In this document: positions 32,449 through 47,400 of the stretch, piece by piece | How the letters are laid out: every line of letters begins with the position of its first letter | How positions within the stretch are numbered: the stretch's first letter is position 1 | Assembly (NCBI RefSeq): GCF_954871325.1 | Contig: NC_088779.1 | Coordinates: 22,694,846-22,758,845, forward strand | DNA length: 64,000 nt | Origin: Gordionus sp. m RMFG-2023 | Lineage: Eukaryota; Nematomorpha; Gordioida; Chordodea; Parachordodidae | Reading direction: 5' to 3' | The notes under the pieces: model-generated | What the model was told of the DNA's origin: nothing | Databases searched by the model: none | Seen by the model: the letters and a program-made list of their open reading frames with translations, nothing else | Made by a program: the position numbers and the translations under genes

Positions 32449-35400
32449 CTTTAAATGGTATAAATATAAAATAATTTGTAATTGATTATCTTTACATCTT
32501 ATTGTATTCAATTTGAGAATAGCCACGAATCGCTTTCGCTAATTCTCTTTTCACTTCTGTGTCATCTCTGGGTATAGCCAAAACATCGCCAGGTCTTTGT
32601 TGGCGCTGTTAAGGCTACATCCAGAATGATATCCTCAAAATCTTAAGTCATAATTTTAGTCAACCCTATAATTGGGAATTAATTCGTTGATATAAATATA
32701 TTCAGCTAAACAAAAATTAAAGTATGTAGTGTATATTTATCAATCAACTTATGTCATCTTTAAACGTGAGATCCTCTTCTTCTGGTTCAAGAGACGGTTC
32801 TAGTTTAAACTTTTTCCCAGGTTTTTCTTTTTTTTTAGTTTTGCTTTTTTTGGTTGACGATTGTTTGGCACCCTTTTTTTTGTTGTTAATTTCGGCACCA
32901 TCTGATTTATCTATATTTTCAGGAAGGTGTTAAATGTTAAAATAAGAGAGATTTTATAGTAACAGAAAAATAGAATGATTGATTAAAAAAAATATACCTT
33001 GGCTACCTGGCTCTCCGTTTGATTGTTTAGTGTCACCACCATCACCTATTAATATTTTTTTATACACAGGAAAATGTATATACATGTATGATAATAGAAT
33101 CCAGGCATACAGAGGGCCCCCTTTTATATGAAATATAATGGGGGAGGGGGGTGCCCCAAGGAGAGAATTGATATTAGAGATCCCAATATTTTTTTTAAAA
33201 ATTCGGGCTGGATCGTGTGGGGTCGGACCTTGGAAATTTTTTATAATATATCAATTTTATATTGAATTTTTTATGTTAAATAAAAATATTTGATTTTATT
33301 TATAGAAACTAGATGCCATATAACATGTCTTTTATTTTGATTAATTTTAGAAATTATAAATATATTCGGGCCGGCAAAACTCTTTTATAAAAAATTTTGG
33401 GGGGCTGGGTTTAAAAAATTAGGCCCGATGGAGATCACTAATTGATATGCCTTTAGTAAAGAAATATTGCTGCAAAGGCAAAATATTTTCTTTATAACAT
33501 TAACATTTTTCTTATTTTTTTTGCTCAATAAATTTTATATTTGTTAAAAAAAGTATTTTAATTAATAAAACCTTATAAATTTTATTAAAAATAAGAATAT
33601 AATGAGGTTTACCTTCTTTTTTTTGTTGCTTAAGTATGCCATCTTTTAGATTTAAATCTTCGCTAAATTTTTTGGCTTGATTTAGGGCTTCAGCTCTCCC
33701 CTTTTTTCTAAGGTAATTTACTTCTCTTTCTAATTCCCTAGTTCTATCTTCGATTTCTTCACTTTTTATGCTCGGGTCCTTGTAGAGCTCCAATTTATTT
33801 ATCTGAGCGATGGTATCGTTGAACCATTCCTAAGTTTAAAAAAAGATTATTTCATAACCAAATTTAATTATTAAATAACTAGATTCCAGAACCACATGAA
33901 ACCAAAGTAAACTGTTATAGGTAAATATGAGGGAAAGAACCAAATCGTTATAAATATTTTGAACAGGTACATAAAGATTTTTAAAATTATGTATATTTAT
34001 TTTAAATTATTGGCATATATGTAGTTATGTTACTTAAATTCGTTATTTCTTATATTTCATTTTTTGTTTAAGTTTTTTTTTATTTTTAAATACTAATATT
34101 AATGTTTCTTAAGTATTTATCTTATAATTCAAAACTTAAAAAACCGGAACGAATCGATATAAATTTTTCAATAACTGGTTTAAAACTAAAGCGTACGAAA
34201 AAGAACCGGAATGAAACTGAACCGATATAATTATAGGTTCGACACCCTGCTGCATTCTTAATTTGATAAAAAAAATATTTTATATGTTCACTAATTACAA
34301 TTATTATAACATAAAAATAAGTATTTATTTTGTTGTTTCATGTGATAAGATATAATTATCCAACTCAGACCTGAGACACATTATTTTTCAAAAAAAATTG
34401 ATAAAATTATAATACAATTTTTTTAATTATGAAAATAAAACAAACAATTTCGATTAAATGAAGAATCTTTTCTTTCCAAGAAGGCAAGTTAGGTATTGCA
34501 ACCACAGCTCTCCTTTTACGTTTATTCTTGCCATCACACTGAACTTAAAAATTCATCCAATAAATTAAATATTCCGCCAATTAAATTTTGAACTGAATCC
34601 ATGATATCCTTTTTAAGATGGCCTGTCTCGGTTCTGTTTTTTTATGCTCTAGACATACTGCAGCTGCCAAAAATTTAATGAAGTGATTTAAAATTTTAAT
34701 GGTCCATGTTTTTGTTCTAACTTTAATTGAATAATTTGAAATTACCCTTCTAAATTATCGACTCCGCCCATATTTTTATTATATAAAAAGATTCAATATG
34801 GACGATGGTCATAAAATAACTTTTGACCATCGCAAACAAAATCAATTATTCTGATTGATAAATATTAGAGGTCTTGTATACACTGGCCTATTATCAAACC
34901 ATTTGGTGATGCAGTCATCGTCTGACACTACATTAATTGATTTGAGAATGCTACTTCAGTAAGATATTTACTCTTAACGGCCAGTTCCTGACCTTTCTTA
35001 AGCATCCTATTAATTGTTAACGATTGAAATACCTATCGAAAAATACAAAAGTGTTAAGTGAAAGCATAAATCTTAAAGCTAATCTACCTCCAATATCGAT
35101 TTTACCAGAAGCTGGGTATAAAACATATTCAGTTGAACTCTTCATCATATATCATAAAATCCAGAAGAATGCCCTTGAATATTAGTTATATGCATTACAG
35201 TTTGATATATTAGTTCCCAAAGATATTTTTGTACGTTGGAATATACTTTAACATTATGGCCCTCTGACATTATCCATGAATTTAGATATAAAATATAAAC
35301 AATCAACCTTATATATATAAATTAACTGCAGGCGTCTCCAAACCTTTATCAATTTTAATTAAAGTATCCAATATGATACCTCGGGTTTTTATGTTATAGA

Positions 35401-38400
35401 TTTTAATATTGGGAAATAAGTGAATTTTCAACAACAAATTCAGAATCCGATATTTTCCTTTAACGAAGTGTTTGGAGACATATTACATTGATTTATTATA
35501 TTTTATTTCTAGATTTGACATATCCTTATATGAATTGTCACTCTTGTTTAATCGCACCCGTACACATACATGACAACAAGAACAATGACTAGAGATCGCT
35601 TTTTTTAATCTGCGAAATTTATTATCATTTAAAGAAGATGAAATAATAATTGAAAAAAATGAATAATAAATTTTGGAAAATTTTATATCTAATCCAAATT
35701 GGATGCTTAGAAAATATCAGGCCATCCATTGAATAAACAAATGATTGGATTTTCTGGACGTGTTTCAATGCGACAATATGTAAAAAATAAACCAACATCA
35801 ACACGGTTAAAAGTCTTTGTTAACTTTTGATTTTATTATATATGAAGGAAAGGAAAGTTCTACTGAATCTATTCTATCCAACTCCTGATAAAATGGATGT
35901 GAGAACGCTTTCACATTATATCCATATTCGTTAAATATTTTAGTAGTTTACAATTAGTAGAGCGACTTAAAAACAGAGCTTTTCAGTAACTGACCCTGTA
36001 AAAGTTAATCGATTTCCTAAGAAAGTAGTATTCTCAACTGATCTATATCTGCGTAAGCATGGACGCAGTTCGATGGATGTGTTAGACGGTGACATCTGCA
36101 TCACTAAGTGGTTTGATAAAATTGCGGGACTTCAGATAGAGATACAGTTGCTGAGGGTCATTGTACGGTATGGGGATCATCCAACTCTTGTGTTCTAGTG
36201 AGTGTCTTGACTAACTCAATTTATAGACTCTATTAACGTAAAATAACTTAAAAAAATTTATCAGTTCAAAACGCAATTATTTAATACTAAAATCAAATAA
36301 ACATTTTATAAAACTTTTATTAATTATTTATAAATATAAAAAAATACAAAATAAAAATATAAGATAATCGTAAGCATAAAATTTAGTCCTCTTTATAGGG
36401 AAAATAAAAAGTGCAATTATAAATTAAAATTGGCAAAGTGTAAAAAAAATGTTTTTGAAAGGAGTTTTAGTTTTATCTTATATAATTGGAGATAAAACCA
36501 GCCCCCCTATACTTCTCGAAACTCTAATTATACCCCTGGATTTAAGACGATCTCAGGGACCTATCTAATTTATGATTAATTAATATTTTACGAAGAAATC
36601 CAAAAGCATTGAAAAACTCACGATTAAAATAAAACACAAAATTTTAATTTTCATGAATTTATACCTAAACAAAAGAGGGAGGTAAAATAATAATTATTAA
36701 TTTTTATGTATTTAAGCTTAAACAAAAGATTAGTTTAAAATAAAATATGAAAACCCATATCTAATAGATAAGATAGCCTCTAATATATATAGATTTGAAC
36801 GGATTGATTCCTGTCGATGATGGTCAAAAGAGAAAAAATATTATATATCGTCCATAATGATTCTTAAAATATGGTGAAAATATGCGTGGAGTTTATAATT
36901 TAGATAGAATAATTTCAAATTATTTATTAAAAGTGGAACAAAAAATTGGATCATTAAAATAAGTAGTTTTGTCTCACGTCTAAGTGGGATAAAAGATCTT
37001 GTTTAATTAATTTTAAAAATCAATATTAATTTTTCTTCTATAAAAATTCATTCCTTTTATTATAGAATTATTATTAATGTTCTTAAAATTTTTTTATAAA
37101 AAAACTTTTTGGGTATAAGTAATGTTATACATAACATGTTGCGTCAATGTGTCCCAATTGATAACATTTTTTGATGGCGTTTTTTTTTAATTTTAAAAAT
37201 ATGAATACGCTGGATATGTATTCCAGAATGTATAGAAAACCTACTCCGTTATTATTGTAAATTTTTGTCATGAATATTTAAATTTAATATAATTTATATT
37301 AGTTTTTCCATAGATTTTTTTATATAAATTATAAATGGCTCAAAAGTTAATGGCAAAATTTTCTGATATTCACAGATTCCATTAAAATAGTATAAAAAAA
37401 TGCCCACTAAATATATTTTTTTTGTATAAATTTAAATATTACCTTATCGTGTTGCAACAGGAAACCTAGTATCTTCATAATAATAAGTTATGAATTTGAG
37501 GAGTTCATAACCTCAATAAATATTGTTTTTTGTAGAATGTTTTATAAAACTTTCGCATCAATCATGAGAATTATATTTTGTCTGTGTGTAAAATAAAATT
37601 TCTGAACGAAAAAAAAAGTTTCAGGGGAAGTGCAATTTAAGTTAATTTGATTTACATATGTAATATTTTTTGTATGATTAAAATATTTAAAAACTATATT
37701 ATCTTGATATCTCTATAAAATTAATTAATACATTTATTTGTGAAACTGGTAAAAAAAATATAGAGCAAATCAAACATTTATAAGGAATTGGTTATATGGT
37801 GTATTATCAGAAATGTTTAATAACGGATTAAATAGGTAACAAACAGCGTTATATTCCGATATAAAAGAGAGAAAGGGATTAGATTTGGATTGAGGAATAT
37901 CTCCCCGCATAAACAATTGAAATTTAAGTATTAACTTTCTTGGAGTATCTATCAATTAAATAAATTATTATCAATACTCTATAAAGATTTTCTGGCATAA
38001 GAAATATTCCCCAATTTAGCAATTAAAACGGGGTTCTACTTCCTCCCCTTAATATTTTTTACTTCTACCTCCATGGGACCATTCCCGTTTCCGTTCATGT
38101 GGACACTGCATTCCATAAATAAAAATTACGCTAAAGTATAAGCTTCCGTTTCACCGCTTTTCGCGTTTTAGTATGGGGTCCCAAGAATCTTATAATTTAC
38201 AATGCTACCCTTTCTCCTCCAAAGTTTGTAAAATAAAATGTTTAAAATAATAATTTACCATAGTGCTATATATCAAATTTTCAAGTTTGGAAATTTCGAC
38301 GTCCGTAAAAATAGGTATATTAGTAGGAAAGCTTAAATTTTTCGTGACATCCAGGAAGGTTTGCGAATCGTTGAAAGCCCTATACATATGGTCTAAGGCT

Positions 38401-41400
38401 TTAAAAATTTTTTCGTATTCCTCTATTCTATCGCTAGCAGGTTTTAACAATTTTTTGAGTTCAGTTAGTTTAGATTTAAGAGTCTGGATGAAATTTGAAT
38501 GAAAAAAAAATGAAAATAAATCATTTCGTATAAATTAGCAAGTAGAATATTCAAAATTCGATATTCTTATAGGGTGCTTAGCCTCGAGTTATTTGATTAG
38601 AAAAGAATCTATATACTTTTAGAATGAAAAACTCGACTAATGACTATATTTTATAGATATGATGATTTAAATTTAATTTTTAAACTTTGTAAAGCTACTC
38701 AAATAGGTTCGAGGATATAGGCCTTATTCGATAATCATTATCTCAACGTTTTCTCATAATAAACAATATACTAGTCACAAATTATAATATCCTATAAAAC
38801 ATTTCAAAAAAAACCTTTCTATTGGCGCTATAGCCATTCTCTTCATACCAACTATCAACACCTGCCAACTTTTCCAAAATACTTTCGCGTTCGACAGCTG
38901 TAGTAAAATTTTTGAAAATCTCATCATTCCCGATTTTGTCTTTCGTATTAAAAAGGAATGACTCAAGCGAGTTTCTAAGCTCGTCTAGATCTTTCCTGTC
39001 CGCTTCTTTCTTTTTGTAAATGTTCAATCTTTAAAAATTTAAATAAAGGCGTTAAAAAAATCTTTAAATATAATACAATAAATATTTAATAACAATTTTA
39101 AAAACATTGACGAAATTACCGTAGTAACCATTTCTTCACATTAATCGCCTTCATCTTTAAACTTTCTAATACACAAAATAGCTAACTGTAATGCTAAAAT
39201 CTTAAAGTATTGATTTAAATTTGGCAATGAAATCTCAAAATTTTGTTCGAAGTTTGGCATCAAAGTAATTGGAAATTTATTATTTCAACATGGAACGAAG
39301 ATCCTTGGAAACAAAACTCAACATAAGAGAAATTTAGTAGTAATTTTCCTTTGCCCTGACTATTTACTAATAAATAAACTGATATATAAATAAATTTATT
39401 TATAGAGGATAGAGGTATCTTTTGCATACCCTTAGTTTTAGATGAGTTAAACTTAAAATATTTAATTGTTACTTAAGACGTAATCTTACTTCCTAAAAGA
39501 TAAAACTTAAAAGGAAAATATGCCAGAAGACAAAGGGAATAGATGCCAGAAAAATAATGTTGGTATCAGGATTCAATATTATATTTAACCTTAATTGACT
39601 TGCGTTGGCTTCTAGCTCACTCATTTGAGGAAAATCTAAATCCACAAAATCGTATTCCAATATTTCCGTTAAATGATAAGTTTGATTTTTGGGGATTTCA
39701 GTAGAATTCACTTCGAATTCGGGAGTTTGATTATGGAGAGACGAGTTATTTTCGGGAGTCACGGTCTCATTCTTATCTGAGCTATTTTCATCTTGTGTGG
39801 TTTTTGAGGTCTTGGATTTTTTAACGTCATTCTTATAATAATCATTTTAAAAAATATACAAAATGGGACATTATAAGGTATAATAATGATCTGTGAAATT
39901 GAATATTATATTTGTTTAGTACCATAGTGAAGAAGCCTAATAAGATAATTAAAATTCTAATTCCAATATTTTATCGATTTAAAAAAAGTGATATTTTACG
40001 AGACAATAAATAACTAAAGTGAATTTTTAAAAACTTTGCCGCCATCTTTAAAATTAAAGAAAGATTATCCTTTTTTCTAAATTTTCGGAAAGAAAAAATT
40101 CGGACCTGATCCCTTAACATAATCCTAACATTTCCTTTATTTATAAATAAACAATTTTTATTTATATTTGAATACCCACATTGTTTATTAGATATATTTT
40201 TTATACAGCTGCCGATAATATGTTCATAGCCCAATTTTTTAAGCCCTGGGCGACAAAGCTCCAGAGTTATAAAACCGTAGAGGTATCATTTGCACGGCCA
40301 GGTATAGATTGTTTCAAAAAATAATTTTCAGGCCCGGCCCGGATTTTTTTAAAAAATATTATATTTATTTTTAATTCTTATAAATGGCGATTTAAAATAT
40401 TTGGTTTTAAAATATATGGCCGGCCTGGGTACTTTTTAAAAAAAATCAAGATAAGTCCCAGGTATATGAAATATCCAATCCAATATAGCCAGAATGGGAA
40501 AATAATATTTTTGTTAAATGCCCTGTTCAAAACAACAAAAAAATTAAATTCACACACTAGAAACTTTAATGGAAATAAGTAAATAATTTTAAATGTAAAA
40601 ATCAAAACTTGTCCAAAACATAATTCTAGAATTTTTTTTATAAATTTCAAAAATAACATACGATTTTATTAAAATTTGGTGGTTAAAATTCGATTTTTTT
40701 AAAAATGATCTTGGGCAGCCTAAATTGTATAAAAATAAATAAATCCATTACATCTAGATCATCCCCTTTTATGTTACCATTATCAGGTGCTGAATTGTCA
40801 TTTTCGTGATTCACTTCTTCTGGCTTTAAAATTTCTTCTATAACATCATCTCCCTTGGCCCCAGTGAAGAAATTTTTGATTTTACTACCAATTCCTAGAT
40901 TTCATATTTTTATATGTGCAAAGAATGAGCGTACTATTGAAATTTATAATTTTAGTTGAAATATTAAGCGTAACAGAAAAATAGTGAGGTCAAGAGGGAG
41001 ACGGCAAAGTGTGCTACGCTTGCAGTATATTATATTGTGGAAAAGCAATTTAGAGGCGAGTGTTACATGGTCACTAGGTCAAAAAATTATCATTATATAA
41101 ACCATTAAGTCGTAATCTAGACAAATCTAAAACATGGGTTTGAACCCTGGTGAAACAAGCTATTGCCACAGCTCGAAATCCCTTTTCTCGAACTCATATT
41201 AGACTGATTTTTTAAATATTGAAAAAAAATCGCCATAATCCCCCCCCAAGATTTATATAATCATTTAAAATTGAATTTGAACCATTAAATTATGATGTTT
41301 TGTTATTTAGCCATTGACATACAGGGTTTTCTTCAAATATAAAAAAAAGGGGAAAAACAGAAAAAATTGGCTTTAAAATAATTTTAACAAAATTTTGAAA

Positions 41401-44400
41401 ATTATAAATAGTATATAAAATTAATTTCTATAGATAAAATAAAACTGTCATTTTTTTTAACAAACTCAATTAGAAAATAATTATGATAATGAAAAATTTC
41501 GCAAACTATTAGCAAGCGCTAATATTTTTAAAAAAATTTAAAAAGCTCTCCTCCTATGGTTTTTCGCCTAGCTTGGGTGTGAGCTAAAACCTGTTGTTGG
41601 GCCGCAAGATTAGTCTAAAAAATGTTAATTTTTCCTATCATAAAGCTGGACCGATATTTTTTTTTACAGTAGACTAGGCCAGAAAACTTTCATAAAAAAT
41701 CTTAACAAGCCCTGACAATCTCAAAAATGGCTGTTTAAGCTACATAAATATCTAGTAATAAATTTTAGAGTTTTTCCAAGGGAACGGGGTAAAGACAATA
41801 ATTTGAATTAATGATGATTGTAAATGTAAAATATTTTTATATATCAAATCAGTTTGAAAAAAATCTTCAAAAAATAATTTTATCTTGAAAGATTTTTTAT
41901 GCATTAAAATCAGGGATGAGAACCCGGACCCTGAACCCTCCTGGACCCTCGTATTTTGGCTGAACCCGGACCCTTTTAAAAAGTGGAGGGTCCAAGGGTT
42001 CAGGGTGCTAAAAATTTTTACTTAAAATTTTTTTTTAAAATTAACGTAATAATATAATTTTTAAAAAATAATATAAAATTTTTATAATTTAATTTTTAAA
42101 AAAATAATATAAAATTTTAATAATTTTTTTCGTGGAATCTCCCTAAAAAATAGTCACTTTAAAACTATAATTGATAAAGCAAGAGATGTTGTAAAATATT
42201 TAAGAACTCCCACATTTGTTAGAATATTAAAATCCATGAAAAGGTAAATGGCAATTTTAGATTGCACAACACGTTGGTCCTCTATATGTATGATGCTAGA
42301 GCGATTATTAAGTTTGAAAGATTTCTGTAATGATTTTATCATAGGAGCATGTGAAATCATTTTGTCAGAAGATGATTGGAATCAAGTAAAAGAGCTTACT
42401 AGTGTGCTGGTTCCTTTAAAAATAACAACATTAAGAGTGCAAGCAGAACAATTATGTTTATCGGATTTTTATGGCATATGGTTAAGATGTCGATTAGAGT
42501 TAGGGAAATTAACAAGTTCTTTTTCAAATGAAGTATTAGAAAATACGAAAATAAGAGAGCAACAATATTTACAAAATAGTGTTGTATATGCTTCTATATA
42601 TTTAGACCCACAATATCAGATTTTATTAAGTAGTGAGCAAAAACAAATGGCTATAGGCCATCTTGAAGATTTATGGCATACCCAAAACTCTATTATTTAC
42701 AACACATTGGTGGTTACAACAATATCTACTGGTTGTAGCGATAACAATGATAATGATATTGATGATCTGGAAATTTTACTATTAGATAGAGAAAAAAAAT
42801 TAAATTATCAGATAGAAAGGAGTAAAAAATATCTATTGTATCTTTAATAGAAAAGTTCTCGGAAGTTATGAGAATAAATAGAGATGCAAACATTTTAAAA
42901 TTCTGGGAGGAAAATTCTTCAATATATCCAGAATTATATACCTTTTCTAGAATCATGATGGCTATACCGGGAACACAATTACAATAATTTATGTATTATA
43001 AAAATGACTATCTATTTTAGGTAAGCGTAGAACGTGGATTTTCATCGTTGACTAATTTACGTGGAAATCTGAAGGATGATATTTTAGAAGATATCATGAT
43101 TGTGCGATTGAATAAAATATTTAAAATATAAATTATCTCATTTCGAATTATAAATGTGTATATATTGAAGTATAATAAAAAATGAATGAAAAAAAGTCTT
43201 ATTTTGAGTCATTATTTTTATGTTTCCTCTGAACCCGGACCCGAACCCGGGTCCTTTTTAAATTTATTACCGGACCCGAACCCAGACCCGGACCCTTTTC
43301 TTTGTCGAAGGGTTCACATCCCTGATTTAATTATTAAAAAATTACTTTATAATATTTTTTTGATTCTGGAATTTTTAAGTAATTTTTTAAAAAATTTTTC
43401 AAACTCTGATCAAAACAATCTAGAAAAATTGTATAAATTTTAGTTTACCTTGTAAGATTGCTAATTTTTTTAAAAAAATGATGAAAATAAGATTTATCTT
43501 TAAAAATAATATTAATTTTGAGGAAAAAAATTATATGTAAATTAGTCTCAGCGATATTAAACTTGATAAAGTAGATTCCTCCGGCTTAACACCAGTTCTT
43601 TCAAAATGGATATCCACCTATTTATAATAAAATTAATATATAAAATATATTAAAATAATGTCCATGGAATCTGAACTCATATGGGTGATATCATAGCAGT
43701 TAATCAGCTGGTTATTGATATATAACAATAAATATTATATTAATCACTTTATTTAACTATTTTAAAATAATAATACTCTATATAACTTTCATCTAATATC
43801 TTGAATCAAATAAATCAAGCCAAGAAGAGATTATATAAAATACATTATATAACCATCTAAATTAAATGAGGGGTTTTTTACCACTTGTAATTGTTCGATA
43901 AATGTTTGGCATTTTTTTCGAAAAGATGAAAAACTATGAAGGTAAAGCGTACTAGTTATAATTTAAAAAAAATAATAAAAACTAAATTATTCACAATAAT
44001 TAGCCTGAGTAATATTTTATAAGTAAAATACTTATATTATTTTTTTTTTTTAAATTTAACTATTCATTTGTTTTATATCTATATATATTCCATATAAATA
44101 TAGATCCTTAAAAGCGATCCAATTTAAGCATATCAATACTTTCTCCAAAGTCACTAAACAACTATCATCGAGCACAAAATGAGCTTTGACACCTTTGTAC
44201 TGGATGTCGGGGTCTAATGCGTATTTTTCCATTATGGATTCGACACCTTTGACGGATATTTGGGAAAGATTGAAGGAGGCAAAATTGCTTAATAGATATG
44301 AGGGGTAAATAAGAAAAAACACTTTTATTACATATATTCTAAGAGGAAATTTGGATATAAGAAAAAGAGTAGCGACAACAGTGAAAAGAGAAAGAAAGAT

Positions 44401-47400
44401 AGTATAAGTTTGCTTTCATTTTCATAATAATTTCACATATCTGCTTTAAGTTGAGCTCATAGTGAATAAGATTTAACAGCTAAGCGAATTTGTAAAATCT
44501 TTTAATGAGATCCATTTTAATTTATTTGCAAATAATTATTATTAATAATAAAGAAATATTGATCTGATTAAAAAGATCTTACAAACTCGAGCAGAGGTGT
44601 TGCATCACGTCCACTATGAATTCAGCCTTAGGCCTCATTTATAGTAATCGCGAAAATCGAAATTGCGTCGCTTAAAAAAATACATAATGTTAAATTATCA
44701 GTTATTGTCTAGTCAATAATTATGCAATTACCATCGCGATTACTATGAACAATGCCCAAGCCCTTCTATATAGAATTTTATCATTTTCCCAACAAAATTG
44801 ATTGTTAGTAATATAGTATATGATAAACTGTCATATAAGAGAAAATATAAAATATTGAATTGATTCTCTAAGCAAATCAAATTTATGAGATGAATGGTAA
44901 AATTTTTCTCAGTTTAGCCATAATTAAACAAAAAAAAATAATTTAGAGATTTAATTATATTTCTTTTTGCACTTGAATCAAAATTTCTTAGATATAAATC
45001 AATTGTGCGAAATAATTAAACCTCTCTAATATTGTGTCGTGTATACTAAGTAGTTATGTTATTAAACTTTATCTGTTCCATATCCATAAAGCCTAGATCA
45101 CCATAACTAACGTTAAAAGTAAAGTCTCTCGTGTTTCGGTTGAAGGTTATAACCTTTTTCTGAGGACACGGATTAAATCTATTCATCAAAGTTTTAGATA
45201 CATGTTTGGTTGTCATCATTTTAAGGGGAGGTTGGGGGGATTCAAGAATACGATCATCGACGGTGTTATCGGTGATTTCTTGAGCTGTTTCTTTGTCGAA
45301 TTCAATCTATGTGAACATAAAGGGGTCAATAAATTTATGTTTAGGGAAAAATTATTGACATATTAATAAACATAGTTCAAATGAAATTTATTTATAAACT
45401 TTTATTGGGTAAAGAGTTACATCTTTGATGATAAATCTCTTAGCTTTAAAGCCTTGACTTAGATAGGCAGCTTGATATACAGCACCTAGCATAATATTTA
45501 AATTAAAATAACATTTATTAATATTAATATCAAAATTGTCAAAGAATTACGGTATTTTATACACTAAAGTCACAAATTGTAAGGTAATAAGCCCACTCAT
45601 TCATTATATGAAAATTCACCCCCTCCCCCATTTTAAACAAATTTTTTTTATATTATAAAACTTCTAAACAAATGACGAATTATGTTTATACACGATAATT
45701 AAACAGATTCAAACTCGATTATCTGTTAAGCTTTGAATTATAACTGTATAACCCTGCATTCACAGTTAGTGCGAATTCATGGTGCAGTATAAAAAATATG
45801 ATATAAATATATTAATTTTACATTAATTTTGAATACACTTCACCGCGAATTCGTGCTAACCGTGAATGGGGAGGGGGGGGGGGGGTAAGAAACATAAACG
45901 CACACAGCATTCTTATTTATATTTGAAAACAGGATTTACCCATTTTTGGCTTTTATTCTATATTAAAAAAAGGATAATATACGATTCGAGGACTATAAAT
46001 TACAACCATTTAAATGATAAAATAGATGGAGTAGCGAAAGCATAGTCCCAAAATTAAATTTACTTAACATTCCCATATACAAATAATTATATTTAATTAA
46101 AAGCTCCTTTTATACCATTTTTAATCCAGTGAAAAGGATTAAATCACGTCAATTGTGATAGCTTAACACTATAATTAAATACCTATATTTTTTTAGAAAC
46201 AAGGAAGAAGATTATATCTTGAAGTAATGAACTTTAACAAATTAATATTATAAATAATTTAGAACGCATATTATAATTTACCAAATTTTTATAAAAAGAA
46301 GAATATGATCAATAAATAATATAATATCTTACATTCTTTAATGCCAATATCATTTTTTTTTGAATCTCTAGTTTAAAAGGTATTTTTTTATATTTTCAAA
46401 ACAAATTCTAATTTTTCCAAATAATCAACATCATATTGATGTCATCGAATGGATATTTAACATGATATCCATTTTAATTGATGAATTTTCTTCCAATGAA
46501 TTATTATAAATCATTATTATTTTTTTTCATCGACCTCTGTAAAGGTAAGATATTATATTATTTATTAATTTTAAATCTCCTTTTTATAAAAATTATTAAT
46601 AAATTATAATATGTTTTAAATTACTTATATTGTATATTTTAAAATATCATATTCTAAAATATTAAATACCAATTTGTTACAGTAACGAATAGTATAATAA
46701 ATTATATTTAATTAAAACATAATATATATTTTTTTACAATAGTTCATTTTTTACCTAAAGCTGCAGCTTCGTCAGTGTTTATAGATTTCCCCAACTCGCT
46801 TTTAAGATTTATATATATTTTTAAAGAAATTATAAATAGAGAATACTTTAGGCAGCAGCACTATTTTGTCTTTTTAAAATAATATTATAAAATTTAATCT
46901 ATAACTAACTTTACAAATATTCTTTCAAAATGATAATTACATTTTCCAAGTATATTTTCATAATTTTTTTTTAAAAAAAAATACTAAAATTAAATTTTTT
47001 TTCATCTAGACAAATACAGATTTGATTGTAACAAAATAATTCTAACTAACTTATTAGAGTAAGGTTTCAACATTTCTTGAACTTTTGGAATTCGTGTACC
47101 AGCTCCAAATAATATGATTTGTTCTACTTCGCTCTAAAAAATACATTATATCATCAATAAGAAAAACTATTGAAAACATTGGCCGAAAATCTCTTTATTT
47201 CAGTAAATAATAGCTCTATTCCGACCTTAGGGCACTTTATTTCTAATTTATCTATGTATCTATCCGCTTTATGTTTAAATGTATATTTTTTATATCTAAT
47301 TATTATTGGGTATGTGTAACTTATTTTTAAGCCATTTTTAGACGATAAACTAATTATTATTCTATCTTAAATGATATTAATAAAAAGCTTTACTTGGTCA

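Noticed and set aside
32450-32600. Minus-strand open stretch reading [20 protein letters not shown] after a TTAACAG acceptor-like site
   Set aside because: Looks protein-like but matches no family I know and lies inside the last HYOU1 intron; probably chance or an old fragment.
41137-41147. tRNA B-box-like GGTTTGAACCC, suggesting a SINE or tRNA
   Set aside because: No A box at the right distance, no cloverleaf and no poly-A tail or duplication.
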